Counted from the first letter of the stretch, positions 1 through 8,544 are shown. The stretch is 64,000 bases of DNA from Nocardia africana NBRC 100379 (GCF_001612635.1 NZ_BDAV01000002.1:124001-188000), one strand, 5' to 3'. Notes: generated from the letters alone by a model not told the origin. A program made the numbers and translations.

Positions 1-1
1 C

Positions 2-517
2 GATTCGGTGCGTCCCCGGCTCGCCGCCGCCTCCGAGCAGACCGCCTCCCTGCAACAGTTCGACACCCCGTATCAGAACGAATTACGCTGGTGGACAGGT
101 AATTTCGACGTCCCAGAAGGGATACCGTCCTACGCTCTGCCCACCGCCCCCGAGGCGGCACTGGTCGATGTCGGCCGCGACTTTCCGATCCCGCCCGGAG
201 ATCCGCACCGCACCGGCGAGCCCGACCATGCCACCCTCGTGGTGCTCAGCACCGCCGAGAACACCCCGCACGATTGGCTGGCGACCGGCGAAACCCTGTC
301 CACCGCCCTGCTGTCGGCCACTGCGGCCGGACTGGCGACCTGCCCCCTCACCCACATCACCGAAATCCCGGCGGCCGTCCGCGCGATCCGCACCCTGCTG
401 CCCGACCCCGCTCGCATCCCCCAGGTACTCATCCGCCTGGGCACCGCACCCCACGACACCTTCGTCCCGCCCACCCCGCGCCGACCGGTCGAGGATTTCC
501 TCTCCCTGCCGCGCTGA
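2..517 (+). CDS. Acg-family nitroreductase-like flavoprotein, C-terminal part (cut by window edge)
   Basis: The reading frame is open to the left edge, so only the last ~170 residues are present; the GTG at base 8 is probably internal. The segment runs through YQNELRWWTG, the DHATLVVLST strand, a GETLSTALLSATAAGLATCPL helix region and a closing LIRLGTAP strand before a basic VEDFLSLPR tail. This is how the C-terminal half of Acg-type FMN-binding proteins (Rv2032/Rv3131-like, dormancy-associated in mycobacteria) ends. Those proteins are degenerate two-lobed nitroreductases thought to sequester FMN rather than turn over substrate. Family assignment rests on these motifs; the cofactor-binding N-terminal half lies outside the window. 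Confidence 0.72.
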   Translation, partial: DSVRPRLAAASEQTASLQQFDTPYQNELRWWTGNFDVPEGIPSYALPTAPEAALVDVGRDFPIPPGDPHRTGEPDHATLVVLSTAENTPHDWLATGETLSTALLSATAAGLATCPLTHITEIPAAVRAIRTLLPDPARIPQVLIRLGTAPHDTFVPPTPRRPVEDFLSLPR

Positions 518-687
518 GACGCCGCAAATCGGTCGCCGCCATGGCGAGGTGGCCACCGGCCCGCCACACGCTAGACTGACCACGCCTGATCGTCACCCCC
601 GGGAGGCACAGGCATCGTGGATCACTGCGAGGCAAGTGCGAAACCCGTTGTGAAGCGGGATCTTTCACACTGTCGCGCACGGTCTAC

Positions 688-760
688 GCCCTCGTAGCTC
701 AGGGGATAGAGCACCGCTCTCCTAAAGCGGGTGTCGCAGGTTCGAATCCTGCCGAGGGCA
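688..760 (+). tRNA. tRNA-Arg (anticodon CCT)
   Basis: A 73-base cloverleaf. The acceptor stem is GCCCTCG (688-694) with CGAGGGC (753-759) and discriminator A760. The D arm reads TAGCTCAGGGGATAGAGCA. The anticodon stem CCGCT/AGCGG closes a CTCCTAA loop with anticodon CCT, which decodes AGG. The T arm is GCAGGTTCGAATCCTGC. The CCA end is not encoded. Two short inverted repeats follow (762-782 and 782-796) and may end the transcript. Confidence 0.96.
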
Positions 761-761
761 C

Positions 762-796
762 TGTGGACATTCGAGTTCCACAGCCGACAGTCGGCT
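762..796 (+). terminator. Paired short hairpins after tRNA-Arg
   Basis: TGTGGA (762-767) can pair with TCCACA (777-782). AGCCGAC (782-788) is followed after one base by its exact complement GTCGGCT (790-796). There is no T-run. The position directly after the tRNA suggests 3' processing or termination, but the stems are short. Confidence 0.35.
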
Positions 797-872
797 TCGA
801 CTACCCTTCCCAACAGGAAGTCGCAGGTAAGTCCCGTTTCCATGTCCTCGCGGGCACCGCCGAGGACCTCTG

Positions 873-1675
873 TGGCTGCTGAACCTGGAATTCTCGACAG
901 CAGTGACCGAGGCCTACCGGGATCAGATGACCGCACTCATGGTGGCCGAGGATCGCAGACTCTCGGACTGCCTTTCGAAGGGGCATTCGTGGTTGTCGCC
1001 GCCGAGTCGACCCCGATCGCCGACAAGGCGAAGGTCCATCTGGAAGACGTCCTCCGTCGGCGTGGTACCGCATCGGCATGGCGGTCGCAGCCCGATCGTG
1101 AGATCGGCATCATCTACCGTGGCAGCGGCCAAACCCTTGCCGAAATTCTCGAGGTCGTCTCCGCCACTGCGGCCGCTCGGGTCGGTGTGAGTCCGGAGTT
1201 CGAACGACTCGATATGACTTCGCGTGCGGCTCCTTTCGCCCGCACCGCCCTCGAGACGATGCCCGCCGGCACGGTCGGCGTGAACCAGATCTCCGATACG
1301 CCGATCAGCGCTCTGGTCATCGCCAATCTGGATTCGACACGGCAATTCGTCTGGCGGGTCCTCGGTGGCGTGCTCACCCTGCCCGACGACGAACGCGGCA
1401 CCCACCTCGCCACTGCCCGCGCCTGGCTGGACGCCGACGGTTCGGCCGCGCAGACCGCGAGCACCCTGTACTGCCACGAGAACACCGTTCGATATCGCAT
1501 GCGCCGACTGGAAGAGCGGCTGGGTTGCTCACTGTCGAGCCCGACCCGGCTCGCCGAATTCGTCGCCGCTCTGCAGGCGATCAACACATTCCCCGACCTC
1601 GCCTCGCACCCGGCCGACGAGTCCGCGGTGGGCAGGGCAGCGTCCCCGTTGCCGAGCAGGCCGATCGGAGCCTGA
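873..1675 (+). pseudogene. Decayed PucR-type regulator (frame change and internal loss)
   Basis: The C-terminal half is a good PucR-family regulator: a GGDEF-like middle region (FVVVAAES, IGIIYRGSG, RVGVSPEF) and a terminal helix-turn-helix (SAAQTASTLYCHENTVRYRM, then RRLEERLG). This part is in the frame that contains base 962. The expected preceding helix is in another frame: bases ~873-947 read LWLLNLEFSTAVTEAYRDQM followed by TALMVAEDRRLSD. Between the two, the ~20-25 residue linker usual in actinobacterial members is missing, and the frame changes at ~948-962. No intact N-terminal domain is found, because the continuous frame runs back into the tRNA. I read this as a gene damaged by a deletion. 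An expressed short HTH protein starting inside the frame cannot be excluded. Confidence 0.6.
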
Positions 1676-1863
1676 CTCATCCGGTTTTGGTGTGGCGACA
1701 ATCCTTCGCCCCGAATTGTGTTTTCGGCTACAACCGGACATTGGCCGCCGGGCCCTAAGCTTTTCTGCGTCAAGCGTTTTCGGTGAATCATCGATACTCC
1801 GTTGGGTGAGCTCGGTGCAGCGACCGCCGGGCTCACCCGCAGTTCTACGACAGGGTGTGCACA

Positions 1864-2124
1864 ATGATGCAGTCATCGGCTCTCGGCCGGGCCGGGTCAC
1901 GACTCAGCGGCCATTCGCGCGAAGTTGCGAAGCGATTCGTCATCGACAAGGTCGAATCCACCGGCGCGGCAACACGAGATGACTTCGACATCGATTTGAT
2001 CGTCACGACCGTGCACCAGCAGACCGATGACTGGAACTTTCAGGCCATGCCCGCATCGGCATTCTGGCGCATCGTTTCCAACTGCTTCGAAGACGAGCCC
2101 GCGCGGGTGGGCGCCGACGATTAG
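1864..2124 (+). CDS. Small protein of unknown function (86 aa)
   Basis: I do not recognise a family. From the ATG at 1864 the product is 86 residues, mixed acidic and aromatic toward the C-terminus (DDFDIDLIVTTVHQQTDDWN, FWRIVSNCFEDEPA), with no signal peptide or membrane segment. A GTG at 1855 is an alternative start three codons upstream. Composition looks coding, and another small gene on the same strand begins 36 bases downstream with its own strong ribosome site, so the two may be co-transcribed. Bases 1676-1863 upstream hold no recognisable gene. Confidence 0.5.
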   Translation: MMQSSALGRAGSRLSGHSREVAKRFVIDKVESTGAATRDDFDIDLIVTTVHQQTDDWNFQAMPASAFWRIVSNCFEDEPARVGADD

Positions 2125-2160
2125 TTCTCGCCGCTCCGGAGCCTACGAGGAGGACCAGTT

Positions 2161-2418
2161 GTGGGTACACCCGAATTGTGGGACGGCGGCGAGGAAGCCC
2201 CCGGTCGGGTGCCCGCGCCGACGGCCGGACCGGGCAGCTACCTCCACCACGAGGACGGCTCATGGTCCTTCGTGGGCGACGACGGCTGGCCGGTCGGTGC
2301 CGAGGAGTTCTACGCCGAGCTCACCGGCGCCGTCGCGACACCACCGGTGATCGACGTGCAGCCCGAGTCCGTCACCGACTTCGAGGTCGACAGCAGCGAC
2401 CGTCGGCCGCGAAATTGA
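2161..2418 (+). CDS. Small acidic protein of unknown function (85 aa)
   Basis: The GTG start at 2161 follows a GAGGAGG-type ribosome site at about 2147-2153, one of the clearest in this part of the window. The 85-residue product is acidic and rich in Gly, Pro, Asp and Glu, and contains SYLHHEDGSWSFVGDDGWPV and a following GAEEFYAELTG segment. There is no signal peptide or membrane helix. I do not recognise a family. The W/G/D pattern in the middle could form a small beta-sheet. It probably shares a transcript with the gene ending at 2124. Confidence 0.6.
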   Translation: MGTPELWDGGEEAPGRVPAPTAGPGSYLHHEDGSWSFVGDDGWPVGAEEFYAELTGAVATPPVIDVQPESVTDFEVDSSDRRPRN

Positions 2419-2656
2419 AACTCGTTACGCGACAGTGGGTTACAACGACACCACGCGCCTCGGCCGGGGCATGATGTGGCCGGTCACCTACGCACTGACC
2501 ACGCGGCAGCCTGAACGGATCCGCGTCGCCGATCACCCGGCGACAGTGGCGGAATCCGGCGGGCCGAGTTTGTGAAACAGGTTGTTTCGGCAACTTTTGC
2601 ATTCGGCGAAAACGCGTAGAATTCCAGCAGGTCGGGACAGCTATCTGGAGCCCATC

Positions 2657-2986
2657 ATGATCAAGAAAAGGAATTCACACACCAAATTCGCTCGGTTGGC
2701 AGCAGCAGCCGGAATAGCCGCGGTCGCTGCGGTTCCGGTCGTCGCGGCCGCGACGCAAGCGTCCGCCACCGAAACAGCGACGCCCACATCCGCCACCCAA
2801 CCTGTCGACAGCCCCGGCTGGGGCAACGGCGGCGGCTGGGGTCACGGCTGGGGCTGGGGCCACGGCTGGGGTTGGGGCAACGGCTGGGGCTGGGGTAACG
2901 GCGGTTGGGGAGGCGGCGGCTGGGGAGGCGGCGGCTGGGGCAGCAACTGGTGGAACCCATTCGGCGGCGGCTGGGGAAGCTTCTAG
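2657..2986 (+). CDS. Secreted tryptophan/glycine-repeat protein (109 aa)
   Basis: The ATG at 2657 follows a CTGGAG ribosome site. A basic N-terminus (MIKKRNSHTK) leads into an Ala/Val hydrophobic segment and a likely signal-peptidase site after ATQASA near residue 36. After a short Thr/Ser/Pro linker, the rest of the protein is almost only Gly and Trp in GWGNG, GWGHGWG and GGGGWG units, with about 14 Trp and two His in ~58 residues, ending WWNPFGGGWGSF. Cysteines are absent. No enzyme domain is possible at this composition. A cell-wall, surface or matrix role, aromatic stacking, or weak metal binding by the His/Trp units are guesses. A strong hairpin ends the transcript at 2996-3029. Confidence 0.8.
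   Translation: MIKKRNSHTKFARLAAAAGIAAVAAVPVVAAATQASATETATPTSATQPVDSPGWGNGGGWGHGWGWGHGWGWGNGWGWGNGGWGGGGWGGGGWGSNWWNPFGGGWGSF
2820..2984 (+). repeat. In-gene tandem repeat coding for Gly-Trp units
   Basis: The DNA is an imperfect tandem array of GGCTGGGG-type units with CAC or AAC codons (His/Asn) inserted at intervals. It encodes the GWG repeats of the secreted protein. Arrays of this kind change length by slippage, so the copy number may differ between strains. Confidence 0.8.
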
Positions 2987-2995
2987 TGCCGACAA

Positions 2996-3029
2996 CCGAG
3001 CCCGGACACGCACAGCGTGCCGGGCTCGG
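2996..3029 (+). terminator. Strong hairpin after the Trp/Gly-repeat gene
   Basis: CCGAGCCCGG (2996-3005) pairs with CCGGGCTCGG (3020-3029). Inside it CACGC (3007-3011) pairs with GCGTG (3015-3019), leaving one bulged A and an ACA loop. It lies 10 bases after the stop codon. There is no long T-tract, as is common in actinobacterial terminators. Confidence 0.8.
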
Positions 3030-3092
3030 TCGCATCCGAGACCGTTCATGTGACGGCCGGGATCGACCAACCGCGCTGGGACTGGTGACCGA

Positions 3093-4298
3093 ATGAAAAT
3101 CGTGTGTATCGGTGGCGGGCCGGCCGGACTGTACTTCGCCATTTCGATGAAGCGGCGCGACCCGGGCCATGCCGTCACGGTGATAGACCGGGATCCTCCC
3201 GGGTCCACCTATGGCTGGGGCGTCGTGTACTGGGACGACCTGCTCGACGTCCTGTATCGGAACGATCCCGACAGCGCCCGGGCGGTGCGGGCCGGATCGG
3301 TCCTCTGGCGCGAACAGGCGATCCACGTGGGCGACGAGGGGACCGCATATTTCCCGGGGTACGGATTCAGCATGGGGCGAGCGGCATTGCTCGATGTGCT
3401 GTCCCGGCGGGCGCGCGACCTCGGCGTCGATGTCCAGCACGGCCGCGAGATCCACGATCTGTCCGGCTTCGACGACGCCGATCTCGTCCTCGCGTCCGAT
3501 GGCGCCAACAGCCGGGTGCGCCAGCTCGACGATCATCGCTTCGGAACGTCGGTGACACTCGGCGAGAATCGCTATATCTGGCTGGGCACCGACAAGGTTT
3601 TCACCCGATTCACCTTCGCCTTCGAACACACCCCGGCCGGTTGGATCTGGTTCCACGCCTACCCGTCGATCGCCGGAAAGATCAGCACCTGCATCGTCGA
3701 GTGCCAACCGCGGACGTGGCACGAATCGGGATTCGATTCTCTGGACAACGCCGCGAATGTGCGTCTGCTGGAAAAGATATTCGCGCGCGTTCTCGACGGA
3801 CATTCGTTGATCAGCAAGACGCGAGGCGAATTCGCCAGGTGGAGTTGCTTTCCCGAGGTGACCAACAAATCCTGGTATCACGACAATGTGGTGCTGCTCG
3901 GCGATGCCGCGCACACGACGCACTTCACCATCGGTTCGGGCACCCGGTTGGCGATCATCGACGCCATCGTGCTCGCACAAAGTCTGTACGAACACGACGA
4001 GATCGCCGGCGCGCTGGAGGATTACGACGCACAGCGGCGCGCGGCGATGCGCCCGATACAGGCCGCCGCCCGTGCCAGCATGACCTGGTTCGAACACGCC
4101 GACCGGTATCTCGATCGCAACGCCGTGCAGTTCGCCTATGCGATGGCGGTCCGGCACGGGCTGCAAATGCCGTGGCGTTATCAGATGCACCTGCTCTCAC
4201 AGGTTCCCGCCGTGCGCACGATGCGCCGGGGTCTCGATTCCGGGCAACGATGGTGGCGAGCTGCCCGACGGGGAGAACTCGCGATGACCCGGCGCTGA
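3093..4298 (+). CDS. FAD-dependent aromatic-type monooxygenase (group A hydroxylase)
   Basis: A 401-residue flavoprotein that probably hydroxylates an aromatic or acyl-CoA substrate using NAD(P)H and O2. The FAD fingerprint GGGPAG is at residues 7-12. The middle DG motif appears as ASDGANSRVR near residue 135. The GD motif LLGDAAHTTHFTIGSG near residue 270 binds FAD ribityl and pyrophosphate and is followed by a long C-terminal helix region. The sequence resembles the N-terminal monooxygenase of salicylyl-CoA/anthraniloyl-CoA hydroxylases more than phenol hydroxylases. The ATG at 3093 has only a weak ribosome site. No catabolic genes flank it, so the substrate is unknown. Confidence 0.82.
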   Translation: MKIVCIGGGPAGLYFAISMKRRDPGHAVTVIDRDPPGSTYGWGVVYWDDLLDVLYRNDPDSARAVRAGSVLWREQAIHVGDEGTAYFPGYGFSMGRAALLDVLSRRARDLGVDVQHGREIHDLSGFDDADLVLASDGANSRVRQLDDHRFGTSVTLGENRYIWLGTDKVFTRFTFAFEHTPAGWIWFHAYPSIAGKISTCIVECQPRTWHESGFDSLDNAANVRLLEKIFARVLDGHSLISKTRGEFARWSCFPEVTNKSWYHDNVVLLGDAAHTTHFTIGSGTRLAIIDAIVLAQSLYEHDEIAGALEDYDAQRRAAMRPIQAAARASMTWFEHADRYLDRNAVQFAYAMAVRHGLQMPWRYQMHLLSQVPAVRTMRRGLDSGQRWWRAARRGELAMTRR

Positions 4299-4299
4299 T

Positions 4300-5562
4300 C
4301 TATTCGGCGGCGCGACTGCTCTCGTCGCGATGCAGCACCCAGGTGCCACGGCCGGCGGCCTTGGCTCGGTACAGGCCCACGTCGGCGTCGTTCAACAGCT
4401 TCTCGGCATTCGCGCCGGCGACCGGGGCGACGACGGCGCCGATACTGGCCGACATCGCCAGCAGATCGGTGGGACCGACCGGAACCGGTTCCCGCAGTGT
4501 CGCGAGCATGGCCTCGGCGGCGGCGTGCGCCGTCTTCTCGTCACAGGGCGGTGCGAGCAGCGCGACGAACTCGTCTCCGCCGATGCGGGTGACCGTGACG
4601 GCCGGTGAGGTCATCGTCGCGTCGAGCCGGCGACCGACCTCGGCCAGGACGCTGTCGCCCGCGCGGTGGCCGTAGCGGTCGTTGATCAGCTTGAACTCGT
4701 CGAGGTCGAGAAAGCACAGACCGATGTGGTCGTCGGGACCGGCCGTCGCGACGATGGCCTCCAACTGCTCGAGCAGGCAGTGCCGATTGGGCAGACCGGT
4801 CAGCGGATCGTGGCGCGCCTGCCACCACAGTTTGCGCTCCATCGCCCGCCGCTCGGTGATGTCCTCTCCGACGGCGAGCAGTCGCAGATCGCGACCACCC
4901 GCCCCGCGCACCAGCGTCATCGTCCAGGAGCCCCAGCAGACGGTGCCGTCGGGGCGGCAGAAGCGGCCTTCGAAGTGCACCGTGCCATGCCTGCGCTGAT
5001 ACAGATCGACGACCACCTGCTGGAGCTTGCCGCGATCCTCGGGATGCATCAGATCCAGACCCGCCACCCCCGGCAGTTCCTCCGGCTTCATCCCCACCAT
5101 CCGGGCCGTGGTCGGGTTGGCCTCCAGCGTGATGCCGTTGCTGTCGTAGAGGGCGATCGCCACCGCGGCGTTGTCGAACACCACCCGGAAACGCTGGTCG
5201 GCTATCTCCTGGCTGTCCGCGTGAACCTTCAAGAGTTCGGCACTGTAGCCGCGGCCGAGTTCGCCGAGGAGCGCGCCGAACCGCTGCGTTCGATCCGGCC
5301 GCTGCGATCGGTCCAGCACACCGGCCAGCACCGTGGCGGACGGGGTCATCAAGGCGGGGTCGGTCAACTTCCACCGCACCATCTCGACCCCGACTCGGTA
5401 GGCGGGCGACGGATCGAACGGCTCGGCCGCCATGGCGGCTTCCAGTTCGACGATCCACCCGGTCAACTGCTGGACGTCCGGCAGAGAGGTCGGCACGCCA
5501 CCGCAATCGACCAGGGCCGCCGACCAGTCCCGCGCTATGTCGGCAACCTCGCGCCTGTCCAT
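4300..5562 (-). CDS. PAS-GGDEF diguanylate cyclase
   Basis: A 420-residue protein predicted to make cyclic di-GMP from two GTP. The start at 5562 is chosen because GGAGGAAGG lies just upstream; the frame could extend to 5832 but that part reads as non-coding. An alpha-helical N-terminal region (~1-115) is followed by a PAS domain (~120-245; NAAVAIALYDSNG, a PEDR turn and the closing GEDITERRAMERK linker) and a GGDEF domain (~255-410). The active loop IGGDEF is intact at 328-332, with DPLTGLPNR and CFLDLDEFKLIND substrate and metal motifs. The RxxD product-inhibition site is not present before GGDEF. There is no membrane segment, so PAS should sense a cytosolic signal. Confidence 0.9.
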   Translation of the reverse strand: MDRREVADIARDWSAALVDCGGVPTSLPDVQQLTGWIVELEAAMAAEPFDPSPAYRVGVEMVRWKLTDPALMTPSATVLAGVLDRSQRPDRTQRFGALLGELGRGYSAELLKVHADSQEIADQRFRVVFDNAAVAIALYDSNGITLEANPTTARMVGMKPEELPGVAGLDLMHPEDRGKLQQVVVDLYQRRHGTVHFEGRFCRPDGTVCWGSWTMTLVRGAGGRDLRLLAVGEDITERRAMERKLWWQARHDPLTGLPNRHCLLEQLEAIVATAGPDDHIGLCFLDLDEFKLINDRYGHRAGDSVLAEVGRRLDATMTSPAVTVTRIGGDEFVALLAPPCDEKTAHAAAEAMLATLREPVPVGPTDLLAMSASIGAVVAPVAGANAEKLLNDADVGLYRAKAAGRGTWVLHRDESSRAAE

Positions 5563-5986
5563 CCGCGAGGACCTTCCTCCATCACCGGACCCGCGGGCCC
5601 GGCACCGACGACCCTCCCCATTGGCTACCAACGAGCATACGAAACAACCGCGCTGCCGTGTGTGACGGCGGACCGGCCGCACTACCGACGCCCCCGATCG
5701 AGTCGGCACCCTGGCAGGGCGCCGTACGACGACACGAGGTAGTCGTCCGATCCACTCGGGAACTACCCCCGATCGCGGGAGAGTAACGCCTCCGCTCGGC
5801 ATCGGAATGTCCGGAATGCACCGCTCGTGCATTCCGTGCGTGGCACATCGGTCTTCGTGCTCGGTTCGGGTCGGAACTCTTGCATCGGAGGGAGTTTCGG
5901 GAACCCTCTCGATCGGCGTGGCATCTGGCCGGTTGCGACTACGTTGAGCTGGACGACAGCGGTCGGCTCGGACGAGTGGGGGAACG
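5563..5986. other. Intergenic region between divergent diguanylate cyclase and ABC exporter genes
   Basis: There is no supported gene here; the open frames lack ribosome sites and have shadow-like composition. The region must hold promoters for both flanking genes. The one clear structure is a perfect 9-bp hairpin, GGAATGCAC (5813-5821) with GTGCATTCC (5827-5835). A partial direct repeat, GGAATGTCC next to GGAATGCAC, lies beside it. Confidence 0.6.
5813..5835. promoter_or_regulatory. Perfect 9-bp inverted repeat in a divergent intergenic region
   Basis: GGAATGCAC and GTGCATTCC are separated by CGCTC. It is about 250 bases from the cyclase start and 150 from the exporter start. It could be an operator or part of the exporter leader; the sequence alone does not decide. 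Confidence 0.4.
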
Positions 5987-7753
5987 ATGTCAGACGACGA
6001 TGGGGCTCGAGCGCGCGATTCCTGGCCGCGCCGGGTGGGCGCACTTCTCGGAATTCTCGCACCACAACGTCATTCGCTGCTGGCGGCGACTGCGCTGCTT
6101 CTCGGCGGCACCGGATTGTCGCTGGCGCAACCGCTGCTGGCCGGACAGGTCGTCCGCGATGCGTCCTCCGGCGCGCCGATCGCGTGGTCGCTCGCGGCGT
6201 TGGTGGGGGCCTACCTGCTGTATGCCGTCGCCGATACCGGCGGCGGCTACCTGCTCGAGCGATCCAGCGAATCCGTCCTCCTGTCCCTGCGCAATCACCT
6301 GGTGGGGCATCTGCTGCGGCTGAGAATTCCCACTCTGGAGTCACAGCGGGTCGGTGATCTCATCTCCCGCGTCACGCTCGATTCGACTGTGATCCGCAAT
6401 GCCGTGGGCAGCAGTCTCGTCCAAATAGTCACGGGCGCAATCACACTCGCCGGAACCGTGGCGCTGATGATCTATCTCGATTGGCTGTTGTTCTCGATCG
6501 TCTTCGTCACCGTGGGCGTCGCCGCGGGTGCGATGTTGCTTGTCATGACGCGAATCGAAGTGGCTTCGGTTCGCCTGCAGGAGAGTGTCGGCGCGTTGTC
6601 GGCGGATATCGAGCGCGCGCTGAACGGCGTGCGCACGGTGAAGGTCAACAATGCCGAGGACCGCGAACACGAGCGGTTGACCGAACTGGCCGGCGCGGCG
6701 TTCGCCGCCGGCGTGCGCGCGGCCCGGCTGAAGGCGCTGGGCAATCCGGCCATGCACCTGGCGGTGACCGGGTCGTTCGTGGTGTCCCTGCTGGTCGGCG
6801 GCGTGCGGGTGGCGAATCATCAGATGGAGTTGAGCGGCCTCGTCACGATGATGCTGCTCGCGATGAATCTGCTGATTCCGGTCGGCGATCTGTTCAACGG
6901 CTCCGTCGGATTGCAGAAGGCCTTGGGCGCGCTGAGCCGGATCGAATCGACGCTGGGTTTGCCGGCCGAGGATGTCGACGAGATCCCGCAGGACAGCGTC
7001 GACGGTGATTCGGCGCTCGACACCGGGACCGGGCGTCCCGCACTCGAATTCCGAGACGTGCGTTTCTCTTACGACGAGCGGCCGATTCTCGACGGCGTGA
7101 GTTTCGCGGTACCTCCGCAGGGACACGTGGCACTGGTCGGGCACTCGGGTGCCGGAAAATCCACCGTATTCTCCCTGGTCAGCCGGTTCTATAATCCGGA
7201 CGGCGGAGACATCCTGCTCGACGGCCGGTCCTACGCCGGTCGCCCGCGCCGGGCGTGGCGCTCGCAGATCAGCTTGCTGGAGCAGAACGCGCCACTGCTG
7301 TTCGGCAGCCTCCGAGACAACCTGACCTACCGGCAGCCGGGCCTCGGCGACGACGACCTGCGGCGCGCGATAGAGCTCGCCGGGCTGGCCGATCTCGTCT
7401 CCCGGCTGCCCCGCAGGCTGGACACTCCCGTGGGCGAGCACGGGGTCCTGCTCTCCGGCGGCGAGCGCCAACGGGTGGCACTGGCCCGAGCGCTGATCCG
7501 CCGGCCGGTCCTGATGATGCTCGACGAACCCACCGCCATGCTCGACGCCGAAACCGAGAAGGCACTGAACGTGACCATCCAGAATGTGCGAAAAGAATGC
7601 GCGCTCTTGGTGATCGCCCATCGCCTGTCCACGATCCGCGAGGCCGACACCGTCCTGTTCCTGAGGGATGGGCGGATCGTCGACAGCGGGCCACACGACG
7701 AACTGGTCGCCCGCAATGCCGACTATCGACAGCTCGTCGGAGCGAAGATGTGA
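5987..7753 (+). CDS. ABC exporter half-transporter (membrane and ATPase fused)
   Basis: The 588-residue protein has an N-terminal six-helix exporter domain (~20-310) and a C-terminal nucleotide-binding domain (~345-585). Walker A GHSGAGKST starts near residue 385, followed by a Q-loop region (SLLEQNAPLLFGS), the signature LSGGERQR, Walker B VLMMLDEPTA and the H-loop IAHRLST. All ATPase residues are present, so it should work as a homodimer. The family exports lipids, peptides or drugs; the substrate cannot be told. The ATG at 5987 follows a GTGGGGGAACG ribosome-like stretch. The gene converges with a lipoprotein gene 17 bases away. Confidence 0.92.
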   Translation: MSDDDGARARDSWPRRVGALLGILAPQRHSLLAATALLLGGTGLSLAQPLLAGQVVRDASSGAPIAWSLAALVGAYLLYAVADTGGGYLLERSSESVLLSLRNHLVGHLLRLRIPTLESQRVGDLISRVTLDSTVIRNAVGSSLVQIVTGAITLAGTVALMIYLDWLLFSIVFVTVGVAAGAMLLVMTRIEVASVRLQESVGALSADIERALNGVRTVKVNNAEDREHERLTELAGAAFAAGVRAARLKALGNPAMHLAVTGSFVVSLLVGGVRVANHQMELSGLVTMMLLAMNLLIPVGDLFNGSVGLQKALGALSRIESTLGLPAEDVDEIPQDSVDGDSALDTGTGRPALEFRDVRFSYDERPILDGVSFAVPPQGHVALVGHSGAGKSTVFSLVSRFYNPDGGDILLDGRSYAGRPRRAWRSQISLLEQNAPLLFGSLRDNLTYRQPGLGDDDLRRAIELAGLADLVSRLPRRLDTPVGEHGVLLSGGERQRVALARALIRRPVLMMLDEPTAMLDAETEKALNVTIQNVRKECALLVIAHRLSTIREADTVLFLRDGRIVDSGPHDELVARNADYRQLVGAKM

Positions 7754-7770
7754 TCGCGTACCGCGGATTG

Positions 7771-8544
7771 TCAGCTCGACAGTGTCGTCAACGCGGCCGG
7801 GTCGAACAGATCCCGAATTCGGTTCCACGGGAGCTGAACCGGGTAGTAGTCGCCCCGCGCGTGCGCGACCGGGAAGTAGACGGTGAGCCCTTCCGGGGAA
7901 GGGACCCAGTTGGCGAAATCGTCACTGCCGGGAGCATGGGTGAACAGTGTGGGCCCGTCCGGGGGCACCAGGCTCTGGGCCGTCGTGGCGAGCGCGTTCC
8001 AGCTCCGATCCGGGTCGCGCAGGGCGGTCGGCAGCAGGACGGGTTGGGCGGTGCCGGTGTCGAGCACCACGGTGCCGATCTGGTTGACCGGGTGCGGACC
8101 GCCCTCCCAGGTGTGATCCGTAATCAACACGCCCGCGACGACATGCGCCCCTATCCGGGTGACGCGGCTGGTTTCCCCGCAGCGCAGCCGGGCGTCGTGC
8201 AGCGCACCGTCCGCCGCGCCCCCACGCAGGTCGGCCAGCGAGGCGCGCATCGCCGCGTTGAACCTCTCGCGAACCGCCTCGTCACCGCCCTCGAGTTGCG
8301 GCAGCGTGACGTCGGTCGTCAGCGTCGCGGTCTGCTCGCGCACCGCAACGGTGGTGGCGGTGTACGGCCCCGCCGAGGGCGCGGGCGACTGCGGGCATCC
8401 GGCCTGCTGACCGGGCGATTCGGTGACCTGCTGAGCAACCGGTTCGGAGGAGGCCGCGACTCGTCCATGACCGGCATCGTCCGTACCGCAAGCCGACAGC
8501 GCCGCCACGCCGACCCAGATTGCCACCCACATCGCGTTTTTCAC
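7771..8544 (-). CDS. DUF3298/RsiV-like secreted lipoprotein
   Basis: A 257-residue exported protein. The GTG start at 8544 is preceded by GGGGGGAG at good spacing. The signal peptide ends in a lipobox, LSAC, with the lipidated Cys at residue 19. The mature part has a variable ~40-residue linker, then the beta-rich module seen in DUF3298/RsiV-type proteins, including TTDVTLPQLEG, ITDHTWEGGPHPVNQIGTVV and the closing GLTVYFPVAHARGDYYPVQL. This domain faces the outside in anti-sigma factors and in mycobacterial cell-wall proteins. No sigma-binding or transmembrane domain is fused here. An adjacent, separately oriented sigma factor gene starts at 8716, but a functional link is only speculation. 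Confidence 0.75.
   Translation of the reverse strand: MKNAMWVAIWVGVAALSACGTDDAGHGRVAASSEPVAQQVTESPGQQAGCPQSPAPSAGPYTATTVAVREQTATLTTDVTLPQLEGGDEAVRERFNAAMRASLADLRGGAADGALHDARLRCGETSRVTRIGAHVVAGVLITDHTWEGGPHPVNQIGTVVLDTGTAQPVLLPTALRDPDRSWNALATTAQSLVPPDGPTLFTHAPGSDDFANWVPSPEGLTVYFPVAHARGDYYPVQLPWNRIRDLFDPAALTTLSS

Noticed and set aside
688..760. tRNA-Arg as an active integration site
   Set aside because: No integrase, no duplicated tRNA 3' end and no phage gene are seen within the window. The PucR remnant nearby is weak evidence alone.
731..900. An intact start of the PucR-type protein at 731
   Set aside because: That frame begins inside the tRNA gene and its first ~75 residues have no similarity to the family; this part is treated as non-coding.
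2820..2984. A CRISPR array
   Set aside because: The repeats are short Gly/Trp codon units inside a coding gene, without constant-length spacers.
5827..6357. A 176-residue plus-strand frame upstream of the ABC exporter
   Set aside because: It overlaps the first ~370 bases of the exporter in another frame, has no ribosome site or family motif, and is Arg-rich shadow sequence.
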